A DNA stretch of 64,000 nt from CAVLDP01 sp963661945 (GTDB lineage Bacteria; Bacillota; Clostridia; Lachnospirales; Lachnospiraceae). The notes beneath the pieces are model-generated. The model did not search any database and had not been told where the DNA came from. It saw nothing but the letters and a program-made list of their open reading frames with translations. Below are positions 9,147 to 17,516 of this stretch, in pieces; within the stretch, counting starts at the first letter, position 1, and each line of letters starts with the position of its first letter. The stretch is taken from contig CAVLDP010000002.1 of NCBI GenBank assembly GCA_963661945.1, forward strand, positions 1-64,000. The letters are read 5' to 3'. Position numbers and translations under genes: made by a program.

Positions 9147-10729
9147 ACTAAATATTTCTCCATTAATTTCTCGGCGCATTTGAGGCCATCCATTGCGGCA
9201 CTCATAATTCCGCCAGCGTATCCGGCTCCTTCCCCACAAGGATATAGCCCTACTATATCGCTCATAAAATCGTCATTACGACAGATACGAACTGGCGATG
9301 ACGTCCTGCTTTCTACACCAGATAGAATTGCATCATCCATGGCAAAGCCTGGAATTCTAAGATTAAATTTATCCATTCCTTCTAGAAATGTATGATAGAT
9401 TTCTTCGGAAAATAGTTCATGCAGATTTGAAAAGCTTGCCTGACCCTTGCATTCACTGCTAAATGCCCCATAAGATGTAGAAATACGCCGCATCTTGAAG
9501 TCAGAATATAGTTGTTGCGGAATTCTTCCCTGACCAAGTTCATAGGCTTTTCTCTCCAGATTACGCTGGAATTCAATTGCAGAAAGTGGTTGATTGAGGT
9601 TATATTCCCCTTTTCCTACAGAAACTACAATTGCAGAATTGGAATTGGCGGAAGCACGAGTAGAATAAGACATTCCATTTACAGCAAGAAGCCCTTCTTC
9701 GGAGGATGCGTTTACGACATAACCTCCTGGACACATGCAAAAAGAATAGACTCCTCTTCCGCTGCTTGTCTTTTCAGCGAGCTTATATGGACTAGGTGGC
9801 AAAGAATAATCGATGGAACCATATTGTGTTCGATCAATAAATTCCTGTGGATGCTCGATGCGAAGTCCTACCGCAAATTCCTTGGCAAGCATTGGAATCT
9901 TACATTCGTGTAATTTGTAAAAGGTATCTCTTGCACTATGTCCTATGGCAAGAATTACATCAGAACACGCTATGATATCCTTATGATTCACCTCAAGACC
10001 AGTAAGTTTTTGATCTTGTATGATGAAATCTGTTACTTGAGAAGAAAAACGAACCTCTCCTCCTAAGCGTAGAATTTCGTTTCGAAGATTTGATACAACG
10101 TCTAATAAGACATCCGTTCCAACATGAGGCTTGTTCTCGTATAGAATATTAGAATTTGCACCAAATTTCACGAATGTTTCAAGAACAAAGCGATTTCTTC
10201 CGAACTTATCTTTTACAAGAGTGTTCAGCTTACCATCCGAAAATGCACCGGCTCCGCCTTCTCCAAATTGAACATTGGATTCTGGTAATAAAAGTCCTGT
10301 ATTCCAGAAGGCTTCTACATCGCAAGTTCTCTCTGTAATGGATTTTCCACGTTCTAAGAGCAGTGGATTTAAGCCTTGAAGAGCTAATAGATAAGATGCA
10401 AAAAGTCCTGCCGGTCCAGCACCAATTACAATCGGACGATTCGGCAGTTCCAAAAGATTATAATTTGTCTTATAGATAACCTTATGATATTCGGAAATAT
10501 TCCTTCTGGATAATAGCTTGCGATAGATCTCTTTCTTACATGTGATATCCACTGCAAGACTAAATATGTAATATAAATCTGGCTTCTTTCTTGCATCAAG
10601 AGACTTCTTTAGAATCTCAATGTGGGTAATACTTTGAGCAGGAAGTGAAAGTTCCTTGGCAAGTTTTGCCTTGATATCTTCCATGCTGCAAGAATATGCA
10701 GGAAGCTTTATCTCATTAACTTGAATCAT
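9143..10729 (-). CDS. FAD-dependent dehydrogenase of the COG2509 type
   Basis: Flavoprotein of unknown substrate. The 528-residue protein has an N-terminal region of about 90 residues before the dinucleotide-binding motif IVIGAGPAGLFASYLLA, then the family phrase NVQFGEGGAGAFSDGKLNT, a middle FCMCPGGYVVNASSEEG, and a C-terminal FAD loop GLYPCGEGAGYAGGIMSAAMDG. These are the hallmarks of the uncharacterised FAD-dependent dehydrogenases of COG2509. It follows a second flavoprotein gene by six bases and overlaps mutS by four. No physiological role can be read from the sequence. Confidence 0.9.
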   Translation of the reverse strand: MIQVNEIKLPAYSCSMEDIKAKLAKELSLPAQSITHIEILKKSLDARKKPDLYYIFSLAVDITCKKEIYRKLLSRRNISEYHKVIYKTNYNLLELPNRPIVIGAGPAGLFASYLLALQGLNPLLLERGKSITERTCDVEAFWNTGLLLPESNVQFGEGGAGAFSDGKLNTLVKDKFGRNRFVLETFVKFGANSNILYENKPHVGTDVLLDVVSNLRNEILRLGGEVRFSSQVTDFIIQDQKLTGLEVNHKDIIACSDVILAIGHSARDTFYKLHECKIPMLAKEFAVGLRIEHPQEFIDRTQYGSIDYSLPPSPYKLAEKTSSGRGVYSFCMCPGGYVVNASSEEGLLAVNGMSYSTRASANSNSAIVVSVGKGEYNLNQPLSAIEFQRNLERKAYELGQGRIPQQLYSDFKMRRISTSYGAFSSECKGQASFSNLHELFSEEIYHTFLEGMDKFNLRIPGFAMDDAILSGVESRTSSPVRICRNDDFMSDIVGLYPCGEGAGYAGGIMSAAMDGLKCAEKLMEKYLV

Positions 10730-10735
10730 ATGACC

Positions 10736-11971
10736 TCAATTCTTAGATGCATAAGTTCCAGCAATAAATCCTGTGGAAAAAGCCCACTGCAAATTGTAAC
10801 CACCGCAGATTGCATCTACATCTACTACTTCACCAGCCAGAAATAGGCCTGGACAAATCTTTGATTCCATACTTGATAAATGAATCTCATCAAGAGGTAC
10901 GCCACCACTTGTAACCTGTGCTGCTGGAAAGCCCTTTGATCCTGTGACTGATACCGTAAATGATGAAAGCATTGCTGTAATGGATGAAATATCATCATCC
11001 GTAAGATCTGAGGATAGAATATCCTGCTCTATCTTGCATCTATTTAATATGCATTCTGTGAATGCCTTTGGAATCGTTCCTGTGAATGCATCGGCAAAGG
11101 ATAGGCTCGGCTGATTATTTCGAATGCTTTTAAGCCAGGATACAATTTCATGTTCACTCATATCTGGAAGCAAATGAAGCTTAAGTGTTGCCTTCTTTCC
11201 TTCTTCCAAGCCTCTTGTTAGAAATCTACTTATTTGGAAAACTGGAATTCCACTAATTCCGTCCTTAAGAAATTGAATTTCTCCTAAGGATTTACCAACC
11301 ATTTCTTCGCCAACGAAAGCTGTAACCTGACCATTTAGTCGAATGCCATGCAGCTTCTTAAATTCGGTATCCTCGGAAAGCAATGGTACAAGGCCTGGTA
11401 CAATATTCTTATTGGTGTGCCCCATCTTTTTGGCAAGCTTCATGCCATTTCCATCAGAACCAGATTTGGGTACAGCATTTCCACCAGCTGTCAGTATGAC
11501 TCTGTCTCCGATATAGGGATCTTCTCGATTCTCTACATATACAGAAAAGCAATTTCTAGATGCCTGTATTCTTTGAACAAAGGATGACGTTATTGTTGTT
11601 ACTCCAAGTTCAGATAGCTTGCCGCTAAGTGCAGTAACAATAGATGTAGCCTGCAGAGAATTGGGATATACATAAGTCTTATGAAGACGTGTAGGAAGAA
11701 TACCAAGAGAAGACATAAAGTCCACTAAGTCAAGATTCGAAAAGGAGGACATAATGCTCTTAAAGTCCTCTTCACTTAGACCATAGAAGCAGGAGGCATC
11801 CATATAATCATTGGTAAAATTGCATCTACCATTTCCGGTGGTAAGAAGCTTCTTGCCAATCATCGGATTTCGCTCCAAAAGCAAAACGGATGATCCTAAT
11901 TTTGCAGCAGTAATTGCTGCCATACATCCAGCAGGACCAGCACCAATTACGATACAATCAAACCTCTCCAT
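10736..11971 (-). CDS. NAD(P)/FAD-dependent oxidoreductase, HI0933 / YhiN family
   Basis: Flavoprotein of the HI0933 family, whose substrate is unknown. The N-terminus MERFDCIVIGAGPAGCMAAI is a Rossmann FAD-binding motif; GKKLLTTGNGRCNFTN is the strongly conserved family signature, and the C-terminus has FLAGEVVDVDAICGGYNLQ followed by AFSTGFIAG. Length (411) is normal for the family. It lies nine bases behind a flippase gene and six in front of a COG2509 flavoprotein, so the two flavoproteins are probably made together. Confidence 0.92.
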   Translation of the reverse strand: MERFDCIVIGAGPAGCMAAITAAKLGSSVLLLERNPMIGKKLLTTGNGRCNFTNDYMDASCFYGLSEEDFKSIMSSFSNLDLVDFMSSLGILPTRLHKTYVYPNSLQATSIVTALSGKLSELGVTTITSSFVQRIQASRNCFSVYVENREDPYIGDRVILTAGGNAVPKSGSDGNGMKLAKKMGHTNKNIVPGLVPLLSEDTEFKKLHGIRLNGQVTAFVGEEMVGKSLGEIQFLKDGISGIPVFQISRFLTRGLEEGKKATLKLHLLPDMSEHEIVSWLKSIRNNQPSLSFADAFTGTIPKAFTECILNRCKIEQDILSSDLTDDDISSITAMLSSFTVSVTGSKGFPAAQVTSGGVPLDEIHLSSMESKICPGLFLAGEVVDVDAICGGYNLQWAFSTGFIAGTYASKN

Positions 11972-11979
11972 AACAACTC

Positions 11980-13635
11980 CTACATAAGATGCATAGATTT
12001 CGCAATACGAATTAGCACAGTACCCTTTGGTACTCTTCGAAGTTCAGATTCTGTAATACCACGGAAGAGGATAATACATACAAAGTACGAAAAGGCACCA
12101 ACAATAATTGCAACAATACAAGCAATCGCATTTGAAGATAATATAAGGTCAATGATCTTGTAAGAAAGAAATACCAGTAATCCCATGATTAGTGAACAAA
12201 TACCTGGAATGATATAGGTCTTTTGTACATTAATCACTGCCCCACTATATTTCTTCACAGCATGCTCGTTTAGTATACACATCATAAATGCATAGAATGC
12301 ATTTGCAAGGATAACCGCATAAATATTCAGATGAAATGCCAGCATAAGTACAAGTAAGACAAGAACCTGCGATATGAGTGCAATTGCAGCATTTCGAACA
12401 GGAATCTTCATTCGATCAATTCCCTGAAGCAGACCATTTGACAAGGTCGAAATGGAATAGAAAATAATTGCAACAGCTCCGATATACATCATATTGGCAG
12501 AGGTTTGGTCACTGTCTGAAAAGAGCAACATCATAATTGGCTTTGCAAGAACAAACATTCCAACGGTACATGGGAACGCAATCAGCATAATAAAGCGATT
12601 TGCCAGGCTGATTTGTCTTCGAACCTTCTTGTCTTCGCCCCTTTGGAAGGATGATGCAAGAGATGGTACAGAAGATGCAGCAAGGGCGGATGCAATGGAA
12701 ATTGGCACATTAATTAGTACCTTGTACTGGCCGGTAAAGACACCCCACCATTCAGAAATCTCTGTTGCAGTATATCCTTGTATATTTGCAATATTCTTGA
12801 ATATTCCATTATTTATTATTGAACTGACATTGTATAGCGTGGTGCTAAGCAATACTGGAATGATAGTAAATATTAAAACTTTGAAAATTTCGCGATAAGT
12901 CTCCGTATTTCTGGTCTTGTCGCGTTTTATTTTCTTCTTAAGAATTCTTCGATAGGCTATATAGACAAAGCCCATAAAAATCAGTGCAGTTACCGCACCA
13001 AGAGCTGTTCCAAGTGTTCCGCCTGCAGCACCAAAAGCAGCTGCATAATGATCTTTATCTCCAAGAACAGCGCCAACTTTGGCACCATAAGAGAAAAGGA
13101 AGTAAGCAGCTGCCACACTAACAATAGCATTAACAATTTGTTCAAAAATCTGGGACATTGCGCTAGGCACCATTGTATGCAAGCCCTGGAAGAAACCTCT
13201 TAATACTCCGACAATCGCTACGATTAGAAGTACTGGAGATAGGACTTTAAGTGCAATGCTACTAAATGGTGTCTGAAGTAATGTTCCAGTAAAAAAGTCT
13301 GCACCAAAATAAACAATAAGCGATGCTGTTCCACCACTTATTGCTGCAAAGGCAAGAGAACCCTTTAGGATTCGATATGCATTATTAACCTGTCCTTCAG
13401 ACATTCTGGCCGCAACCAGTTTGGATACGGCCAGAGGAATGCTGTAGGATGAGATAATAAGTATAATGTTGTAAACTTCATATGCGGTTCCGTAGTAATC
13501 GTTACCAGTCTTTCCAATAATTGCAGTAAGTGGAATTCGATAGATTAAACCAAGAATTCTACTAATAATAGATGCAATTGCCAGAATAGAGCCCTGAACG
13601 ATAAAGGAATTCTCGCTAGACTTATTAGAACTCAT
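11980..13635 (-). CDS. MOP-superfamily flippase (SpoVB / MurJ-like polysaccharide transporter)
   Basis: Polytopic membrane protein expected to flip a lipid-linked cell-envelope precursor. The 551 residues contain about 14 hydrophobic segments. The N-terminal region SILAIASIISRILGLIYRIP is typical of SpoVB/MurJ-like members, and VLSPVLLIVAIVGVLRGFFQ and QGIDRMKIPVRNAAIALISQ match the family pattern. Sporulation SpoVB, YtgP and MurJ-type proteins cannot be separated here; the exact substrate is not known. It is 15 bases downstream of the DUF3048 gene. Confidence 0.88.
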   Translation of the reverse strand: MSSNKSSENSFIVQGSILAIASIISRILGLIYRIPLTAIIGKTGNDYYGTAYEVYNIILIISSYSIPLAVSKLVAARMSEGQVNNAYRILKGSLAFAAISGGTASLIVYFGADFFTGTLLQTPFSSIALKVLSPVLLIVAIVGVLRGFFQGLHTMVPSAMSQIFEQIVNAIVSVAAAYFLFSYGAKVGAVLGDKDHYAAAFGAAGGTLGTALGAVTALIFMGFVYIAYRRILKKKIKRDKTRNTETYREIFKVLIFTIIPVLLSTTLYNVSSIINNGIFKNIANIQGYTATEISEWWGVFTGQYKVLINVPISIASALAASSVPSLASSFQRGEDKKVRRQISLANRFIMLIAFPCTVGMFVLAKPIMMLLFSDSDQTSANMMYIGAVAIIFYSISTLSNGLLQGIDRMKIPVRNAAIALISQVLVLLVLMLAFHLNIYAVILANAFYAFMMCILNEHAVKKYSGAVINVQKTYIIPGICSLIMGLLVFLSYKIIDLILSSNAIACIVAIIVGAFSYFVCIILFRGITESELRRVPKGTVLIRIAKSMHLM

Positions 13636-13650
13636 GAAACTCCTAAATAA

Positions 13651-14763
13651 TTACTTAGCTGAGTTATATTCATCAACTGTTGCGTAATACTTGTTGCTGT
13701 CTACGCCAGTCTCATCGATATAGCAGATGTAGGTAACACCAGGATTAAGAACAATCTCATTACCAGAAGCATCATAGTAACGTGTGATGTCATCATAAGA
13801 ATCCTTCTGCCAGGTGATATCAATCATCTTACCGTTTGTGAAGAACTTGCCTTCGCCAGAACCAATCTGCTCAATATTGATGTACTTGGTCTCTTCATAC
13901 ATAGTATGAGATACATTCTGGAAGATAACATTGGTGCAGGTTACAGGCTCGCCATTTGCCTCATCGGTATGAACCTCGCCCCACTGATAATGTGTATAAA
14001 GGCCGGTCTCTTCATCATATTCAAATCTTGCATTACGATTTGAATAATATAACTTCATAACCTGGCAATCATCGCCATCAGAAAGTGCATTGGATTCTCC
14101 ATCTGCAGCAAATGTAAACTTGCCTTCGTAATCTGAATCGTAGGAAGTATCATATCCATAGGTTGAGATTGCGTCGTTGATCAGATCAGCACTTGTATAA
14201 GCGTTGTTTGGAGCTGTACCAAAGGAACGATAGAAATAGTTTGATTTCAAACCGTTGATGTTATCGATAGCCTTCTCATCATCAATTAATACCTGAGCAT
14301 GAATACTATAACCATAGTGTACAAGCATAGCATTAAACTCCTGTGCAAGATGAACATAATATGGTCTTGCAGAACGAACGCAACCAATCTGGTCTAGATC
14401 ATCCCAATCATCAAAAATTGCCATGATTCTTGTGATACCACCTTCTGCTTCTGCTTCGAAGATGACACCTGCATCACTAATACCACAATGTGTTGCAGAA
14501 GAATCATTTGGAATCATAACTGCAACAGGTCTTCTTGCAACCTTCTCTTCATCAAGATCGAGACCGGTCAGATAGGATTTGCCTGAATCATGTGATACGG
14601 TCTCCTCTTCTGCTACTGCCTCATCAACAGCTGGCTCCGTTTCTTCAGAACCTCCCTTTGTCATTACAACTACAATAATTGCAATGAGTACGATAGCAAT
14701 AATGCCAACAATAAGCGCAATCAGCTTATTTTGCTGCATCTTTTTCTTGCTAGCCTTAGCCAT
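13651..14763 (-). CDS. DUF3048 domain membrane-anchored protein (YerB-like)
   Basis: Predicted surface protein with a cytoplasmic Lys-rich N-terminus, one transmembrane segment at about residues 13-35, an acidic linker to about residue 60, and an extracytoplasmic DUF3048 region. The family stretch RRPVAVMIPNDSSATHCGIS and the later IMAIFDDWDDLDQIGCVRSARPYY, counted in two parts, identify it. It lacks a lipobox Cys and so appears to be anchored by the helix, unlike lipoprotein members such as B. subtilis YerB. Function is unknown. It sits between ybeY (three-base gap) and a flippase gene. Confidence 0.85.
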   Translation of the reverse strand: MAKASKKKMQQNKLIALIVGIIAIVLIAIIVVVMTKGGSEETEPAVDEAVAEEETVSHDSGKSYLTGLDLDEEKVARRPVAVMIPNDSSATHCGISDAGVIFEAEAEGGITRIMAIFDDWDDLDQIGCVRSARPYYVHLAQEFNAMLVHYGYSIHAQVLIDDEKAIDNINGLKSNYFYRSFGTAPNNAYTSADLINDAISTYGYDTSYDSDYEGKFTFAADGESNALSDGDDCQVMKLYYSNRNARFEYDEETGLYTHYQWGEVHTDEANGEPVTCTNVIFQNVSHTMYEETKYINIEQIGSGEGKFFTNGKMIDITWQKDSYDDITRYYDASGNEIVLNPGVTYICYIDETGVDSNKYYATVDEYNSAK

Positions 14764-14766
14764 TTT

Positions 14767-15273
14767 TTACTCCTCCTCATTTCTTGTAATCCCAATTTTA
14801 TCAAGGATTAATCTTTGTTTATTCTCCATCTGGATTCGTTCATTCTCTTCCATATGATCGTAACCCAGTAAATGAAGCATACTATGTGCGATTAAGAAAG
14901 CATATTCTCTCTTAATCGAATGGCCATATTCATCAGCTTGTGATATTACTCTAGGAATAGATAGTACAATATCTCCAAGCATGGCCTCTCCGGTATCAAA
15001 ATCAAAAATGTCAGATTCATCCGTAAGATGAGAAAAATCACCTGGTCCAGGATAATCTATCATTGGAAATGATAAGACATCGGTTGAGCGATCTATGTCA
15101 CGAAATTGTTGATTCATCTCGTGAATCGCATCTTCGGTTGTAAGTGTCAGGCTAATCTCACATTCATATGGAAATGCTTCCTCATCAAGGACAGCCTGAC
15201 ATACTTTCTTAGCAATCTCTTTATAATCAAAATCAAATGATATATCTAACTCTTCTTCTATTACAAGTGTCAT
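14767..15273 (-). CDS. ybeY: Endoribonuclease YbeY (16S rRNA maturation)
   Basis: Zinc-dependent endoribonuclease involved in 16S rRNA 3' end maturation and ribosome quality control. The three metal ligands are in the motif HSMLHLLGYDH, with His130, His134 and His140. The preceding TDVLSFPMIDY stretch is also a family signature. Length is 168, as usual. The gene overlaps the PgpH-like gene by four bases, in the common Bacillota order phoH, PgpH family gene, ybeY. Confidence 0.95.
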   Translation of the reverse strand: MTLVIEEELDISFDFDYKEIAKKVCQAVLDEEAFPYECEISLTLTTEDAIHEMNQQFRDIDRSTDVLSFPMIDYPGPGDFSHLTDESDIFDFDTGEAMLGDIVLSIPRVISQADEYGHSIKREYAFLIAHSMLHLLGYDHMEENERIQMENKQRLILDKIGITRNEEE

Positions 15274-16469
15274 TTTAATATTTCCTCTTGCACAAGTCTC
15301 TCGCGAATCTTAAGGAATTGGTTCATGGAAAGCCCTGATTCATCATACATGCCGGATGACGATAATTCATTCATACTCTGATATATTACCATATCTTGGT
15401 TCCAGGATACACTCATCGTGTCACGGTCGAGAAGTTCAATCTTGGTAACAATCTGGTCCACAATATGAATGATGGACGATTCCGGAGTGGATGGCTTTCT
15501 TATGATTCCACCGTACTCGCTTAGGATATCTACAACATCCATTGGAAAACAGCGATTGGTTGTAACCTTAACTGCATTATCAATCTCAGGTTCGCCTAAT
15601 ACCTTGCCCAGTCGATAATAGAATCCTGCGCAAGCGCATGTTAATTCCTTACAGTTTGCTTCCATAGCACAGATTCGAGATAGCTTGGAAACTCGCATGG
15701 CATGAATATATTCTGCCGTTGAAAAATGCTTGATATCTAAAACCAAAGGATAATCTTCGTCTAGAATATCTTCATAACAGGCTATATTCTCATCTTCCAC
15801 CCATCGAATCAATGGGTCTAATAAGAATAGTGAGACGCAAAATGTAATTACGGCATTTATTAGGCATGAAACGATATTTTCGATATTAATTGAATAATAT
15901 GTAAAATAATAAAAAATAAGCGGAATAAAAAAGGCAAAAACGAAGGAAAGAATAAGATAAGATACCGTAAGCTTGTCATTCCTATTTCGTTTGCGATAGC
16001 TAATAAAAAGCTGGCCAATAATTGCCATTAAAATATAAGCATAGAGCTCATACATGCCAAGGCCACATGTCAAAGAGTAAACAATTATTATATAGAGCGA
16101 AAAAGCAAGCGCTATAGAGTCTTCTAGTATTATTCCAAGAAAAATAGCAATAACCATAATTGGCGCCATTAGATTTGGAAGAAAATGAAATACATCTATA
16201 ATTGCAAAACAGAGAATCACAATATATAAAAGCTTACGATACGATGTACTTCTGTAAATGCCATGATTATGCATGCGCATATTCTGCAATGCAATAATAA
16301 ATATTGTAAAAAATACAAGGTGAATGAGAAAAAGGCACATGATTTCATCAAGCAACAGGCCTTCGCTCAAACCAAGTAACAGGCTCGATGCGATTGCCAC
16401 AAGAAATATTAAGCATATGTAGAATACCCGCTTTATGGATAATCTCTCGTTATTTGATGAATCAGTCAT
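15270..16469 (-). CDS. PgpH (YqfF)-like membrane protein with a degenerate HD domain
   Basis: PgpH is a membrane phosphodiesterase that breaks down the second messenger c-di-AMP; it normally has about 700 residues: a large extracytoplasmic domain, seven helices and an HD domain. This protein has only 399 residues. It begins almost directly with the helices (about residues 13-220), so the extracytoplasmic domain is absent. The C-terminal region still aligns by eye with the HD domain: EYIHAMRVSKL keeps the first His (256), but the YHDIGK core is YYRLGK (284-289), so the His-Asp pair is Tyr-Arg; the later His-rich region is missing. The terminal GMYDESGLSMNQF matches the PgpH end. Position between phoH and ybeY supports descent from PgpH. 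It is probably not a phosphodiesterase. Confidence 0.82.
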   Translation of the reverse strand: MTDSSNNERLSIKRVFYICLIFLVAIASSLLLGLSEGLLLDEIMCLFLIHLVFFTIFIIALQNMRMHNHGIYRSTSYRKLLYIVILCFAIIDVFHFLPNLMAPIMVIAIFLGIILEDSIALAFSLYIIIVYSLTCGLGMYELYAYILMAIIGQLFISYRKRNRNDKLTVSYLILSFVFAFFIPLIFYYFTYYSINIENIVSCLINAVITFCVSLFLLDPLIRWVEDENIACYEDILDEDYPLVLDIKHFSTAEYIHAMRVSKLSRICAMEANCKELTCACAGFYYRLGKVLGEPEIDNAVKVTTNRCFPMDVVDILSEYGGIIRKPSTPESSIIHIVDQIVTKIELLDRDTMSVSWNQDMVIYQSMNELSSSGMYDESGLSMNQFLKIRERLVQEEILK

Positions 16470-17451
16470 GTTTCTTTACTCTTTTATTATCTTTCCCACT
16501 CGATGCTTTCTCATATTCTTCATATGCATTTACAATCTTTTGCACGAGAGGATGTCTTACAACATCAGCTCCTGTCAAATTACAAATGGAAATCTCTGGC
16601 ACCTTCTTTAAGACTCGCATAGCCTGATCTAATCCAGAAGCCTGTCCAGCCGGTAAATCCTTCTGGGTGGCATCACCTGTAATTACAGCTTTTGAACCAA
16701 AGCCAATTCTGGTTAGAAACATTTTCATCTGAGCAGGAGTGGTATTCTGAGCTTCATCAAGAATAATAAATGCATTATCCAGCGTTCGTCCACGCATATA
16801 GGCAAGTGGCGCCACTTCGATTAAGCCTTTCTCCATATTCTTCTGAAAGCTCTCAGCACCCATAATTTGGTAGAGTGCATCATAAAGTGGTCTTAAATAA
16901 GGATCAATCTTGCTCTGGAGATCACCAGGAAGAAAGCCAAGCTTCTCACCTGCTTCAATTGCAGGGCGAGTAAGGATGATGCGGCTTACCTCTTCTCTCT
17001 GAAAGGCGGTAATCGCCATTGCCATTGCAAGATATGTCTTACCTGTTCCTGCTGGACCAATACCGAATACAATCATATGGTCCCTAATCGCATCAACATA
17101 TGTCTTTTGGCCGATTGTCTTAGGCTTTACCGGCTTTCCCTGTACAGTGTGGCAAATACAATCCTCATCTAGATGAAGCAAATCGTGTTTTACAATATTC
17201 TCCTTGAGCCCAAGTGCATATCGAACATTTTGCTCTGTGATATGATTGCCACGTTTCGAAAGCTCAAGAAGCTCTAGAAACACATTAGAAGCAGACCTTG
17301 CATTTGCTTCTTCACCGAGAATCTTAACGGAATCTCCTCGTGTGATGAAACTAACCTGTAAGGCCTGCTCTATAATCTTAATATTATGGTCGTAATCCCC
17401 AAATATATTCGTAATGTGCTCAGCGGCAGCATTTAATGTTAATTCCTGCAA
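16462..17451 (-). CDS. phoH: PhoH-family ATPase (PhoH-like, YlaK/PhoL type)
   Basis: Cytoplasmic nucleotide-binding protein thought to act in RNA metabolism with YbeY. The 329-residue protein has an N-terminal KH-like/PhoL region, Walker A GIGPAGTGKTYLA, then ILTRPAIEAGEKLGFLPGD and Walker B AFIILDEAQNTTPAQ, followed by ITGDATQKDLP. The start is TTG (codons TTG CAG GAA), preceded by GGAG eight bases upstream; no ATG or GTG fits better. A separate promoter precedes it, and it heads a unit of at least phoH, the PgpH-like gene and ybeY. Confidence 0.93.
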   Translation of the reverse strand: MQELTLNAAAEHITNIFGDYDHNIKIIEQALQVSFITRGDSVKILGEEANARSASNVFLELLELSKRGNHITEQNVRYALGLKENIVKHDLLHLDEDCICHTVQGKPVKPKTIGQKTYVDAIRDHMIVFGIGPAGTGKTYLAMAMAITAFQREEVSRIILTRPAIEAGEKLGFLPGDLQSKIDPYLRPLYDALYQIMGAESFQKNMEKGLIEVAPLAYMRGRTLDNAFIILDEAQNTTPAQMKMFLTRIGFGSKAVITGDATQKDLPAGQASGLDQAMRVLKKVPEISICNLTGADVVRHPLVQKIVNAYEEYEKASSGKDNKRVKKHD

Positions 17452-17473
17452 AATGATATCTCCAACACAATAT

Positions 17474-17502
17474 ATAGTATCATTTTATCATTTCTATGCC
17501 AA
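17474..17502 (-). promoter_or_regulatory. Probable sigma-A promoter for phoH and downstream genes
   Basis: Reading leftwards, TTGGCA (17502-17497) and TACTAT (17479-17474) are separated by 17 bases and lie about 23 bases before the phoH TTG start. No terminator is visible between pdp and this promoter, so read-through from upstream is also likely. Confidence 0.55.
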
Positions 17503-17516
17503 TATAGATAGATTTA

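Noticed and set aside
9147..9239. A 31-residue N-terminal extension of MutS
   Set aside because: It lies inside the COG2509 gene in another frame, reads as basic unconserved sequence, and the ATG at 9146 overlaps the neighbour's stop and starts the conserved N-terminus.
9512..9913. A 133-codon plus-strand frame opposite the COG2509 gene
   Set aside because: Antisense to a conserved flavoprotein; no supporting signals.
15270..16469. A frameshift or sequencing error explaining the degenerate PgpH-like gene
   Set aside because: The frame is uninterrupted, overlaps both neighbours normally, and the C-terminus still follows the PgpH pattern; a local error would not change the HD pair and remove the N-terminal domain together.
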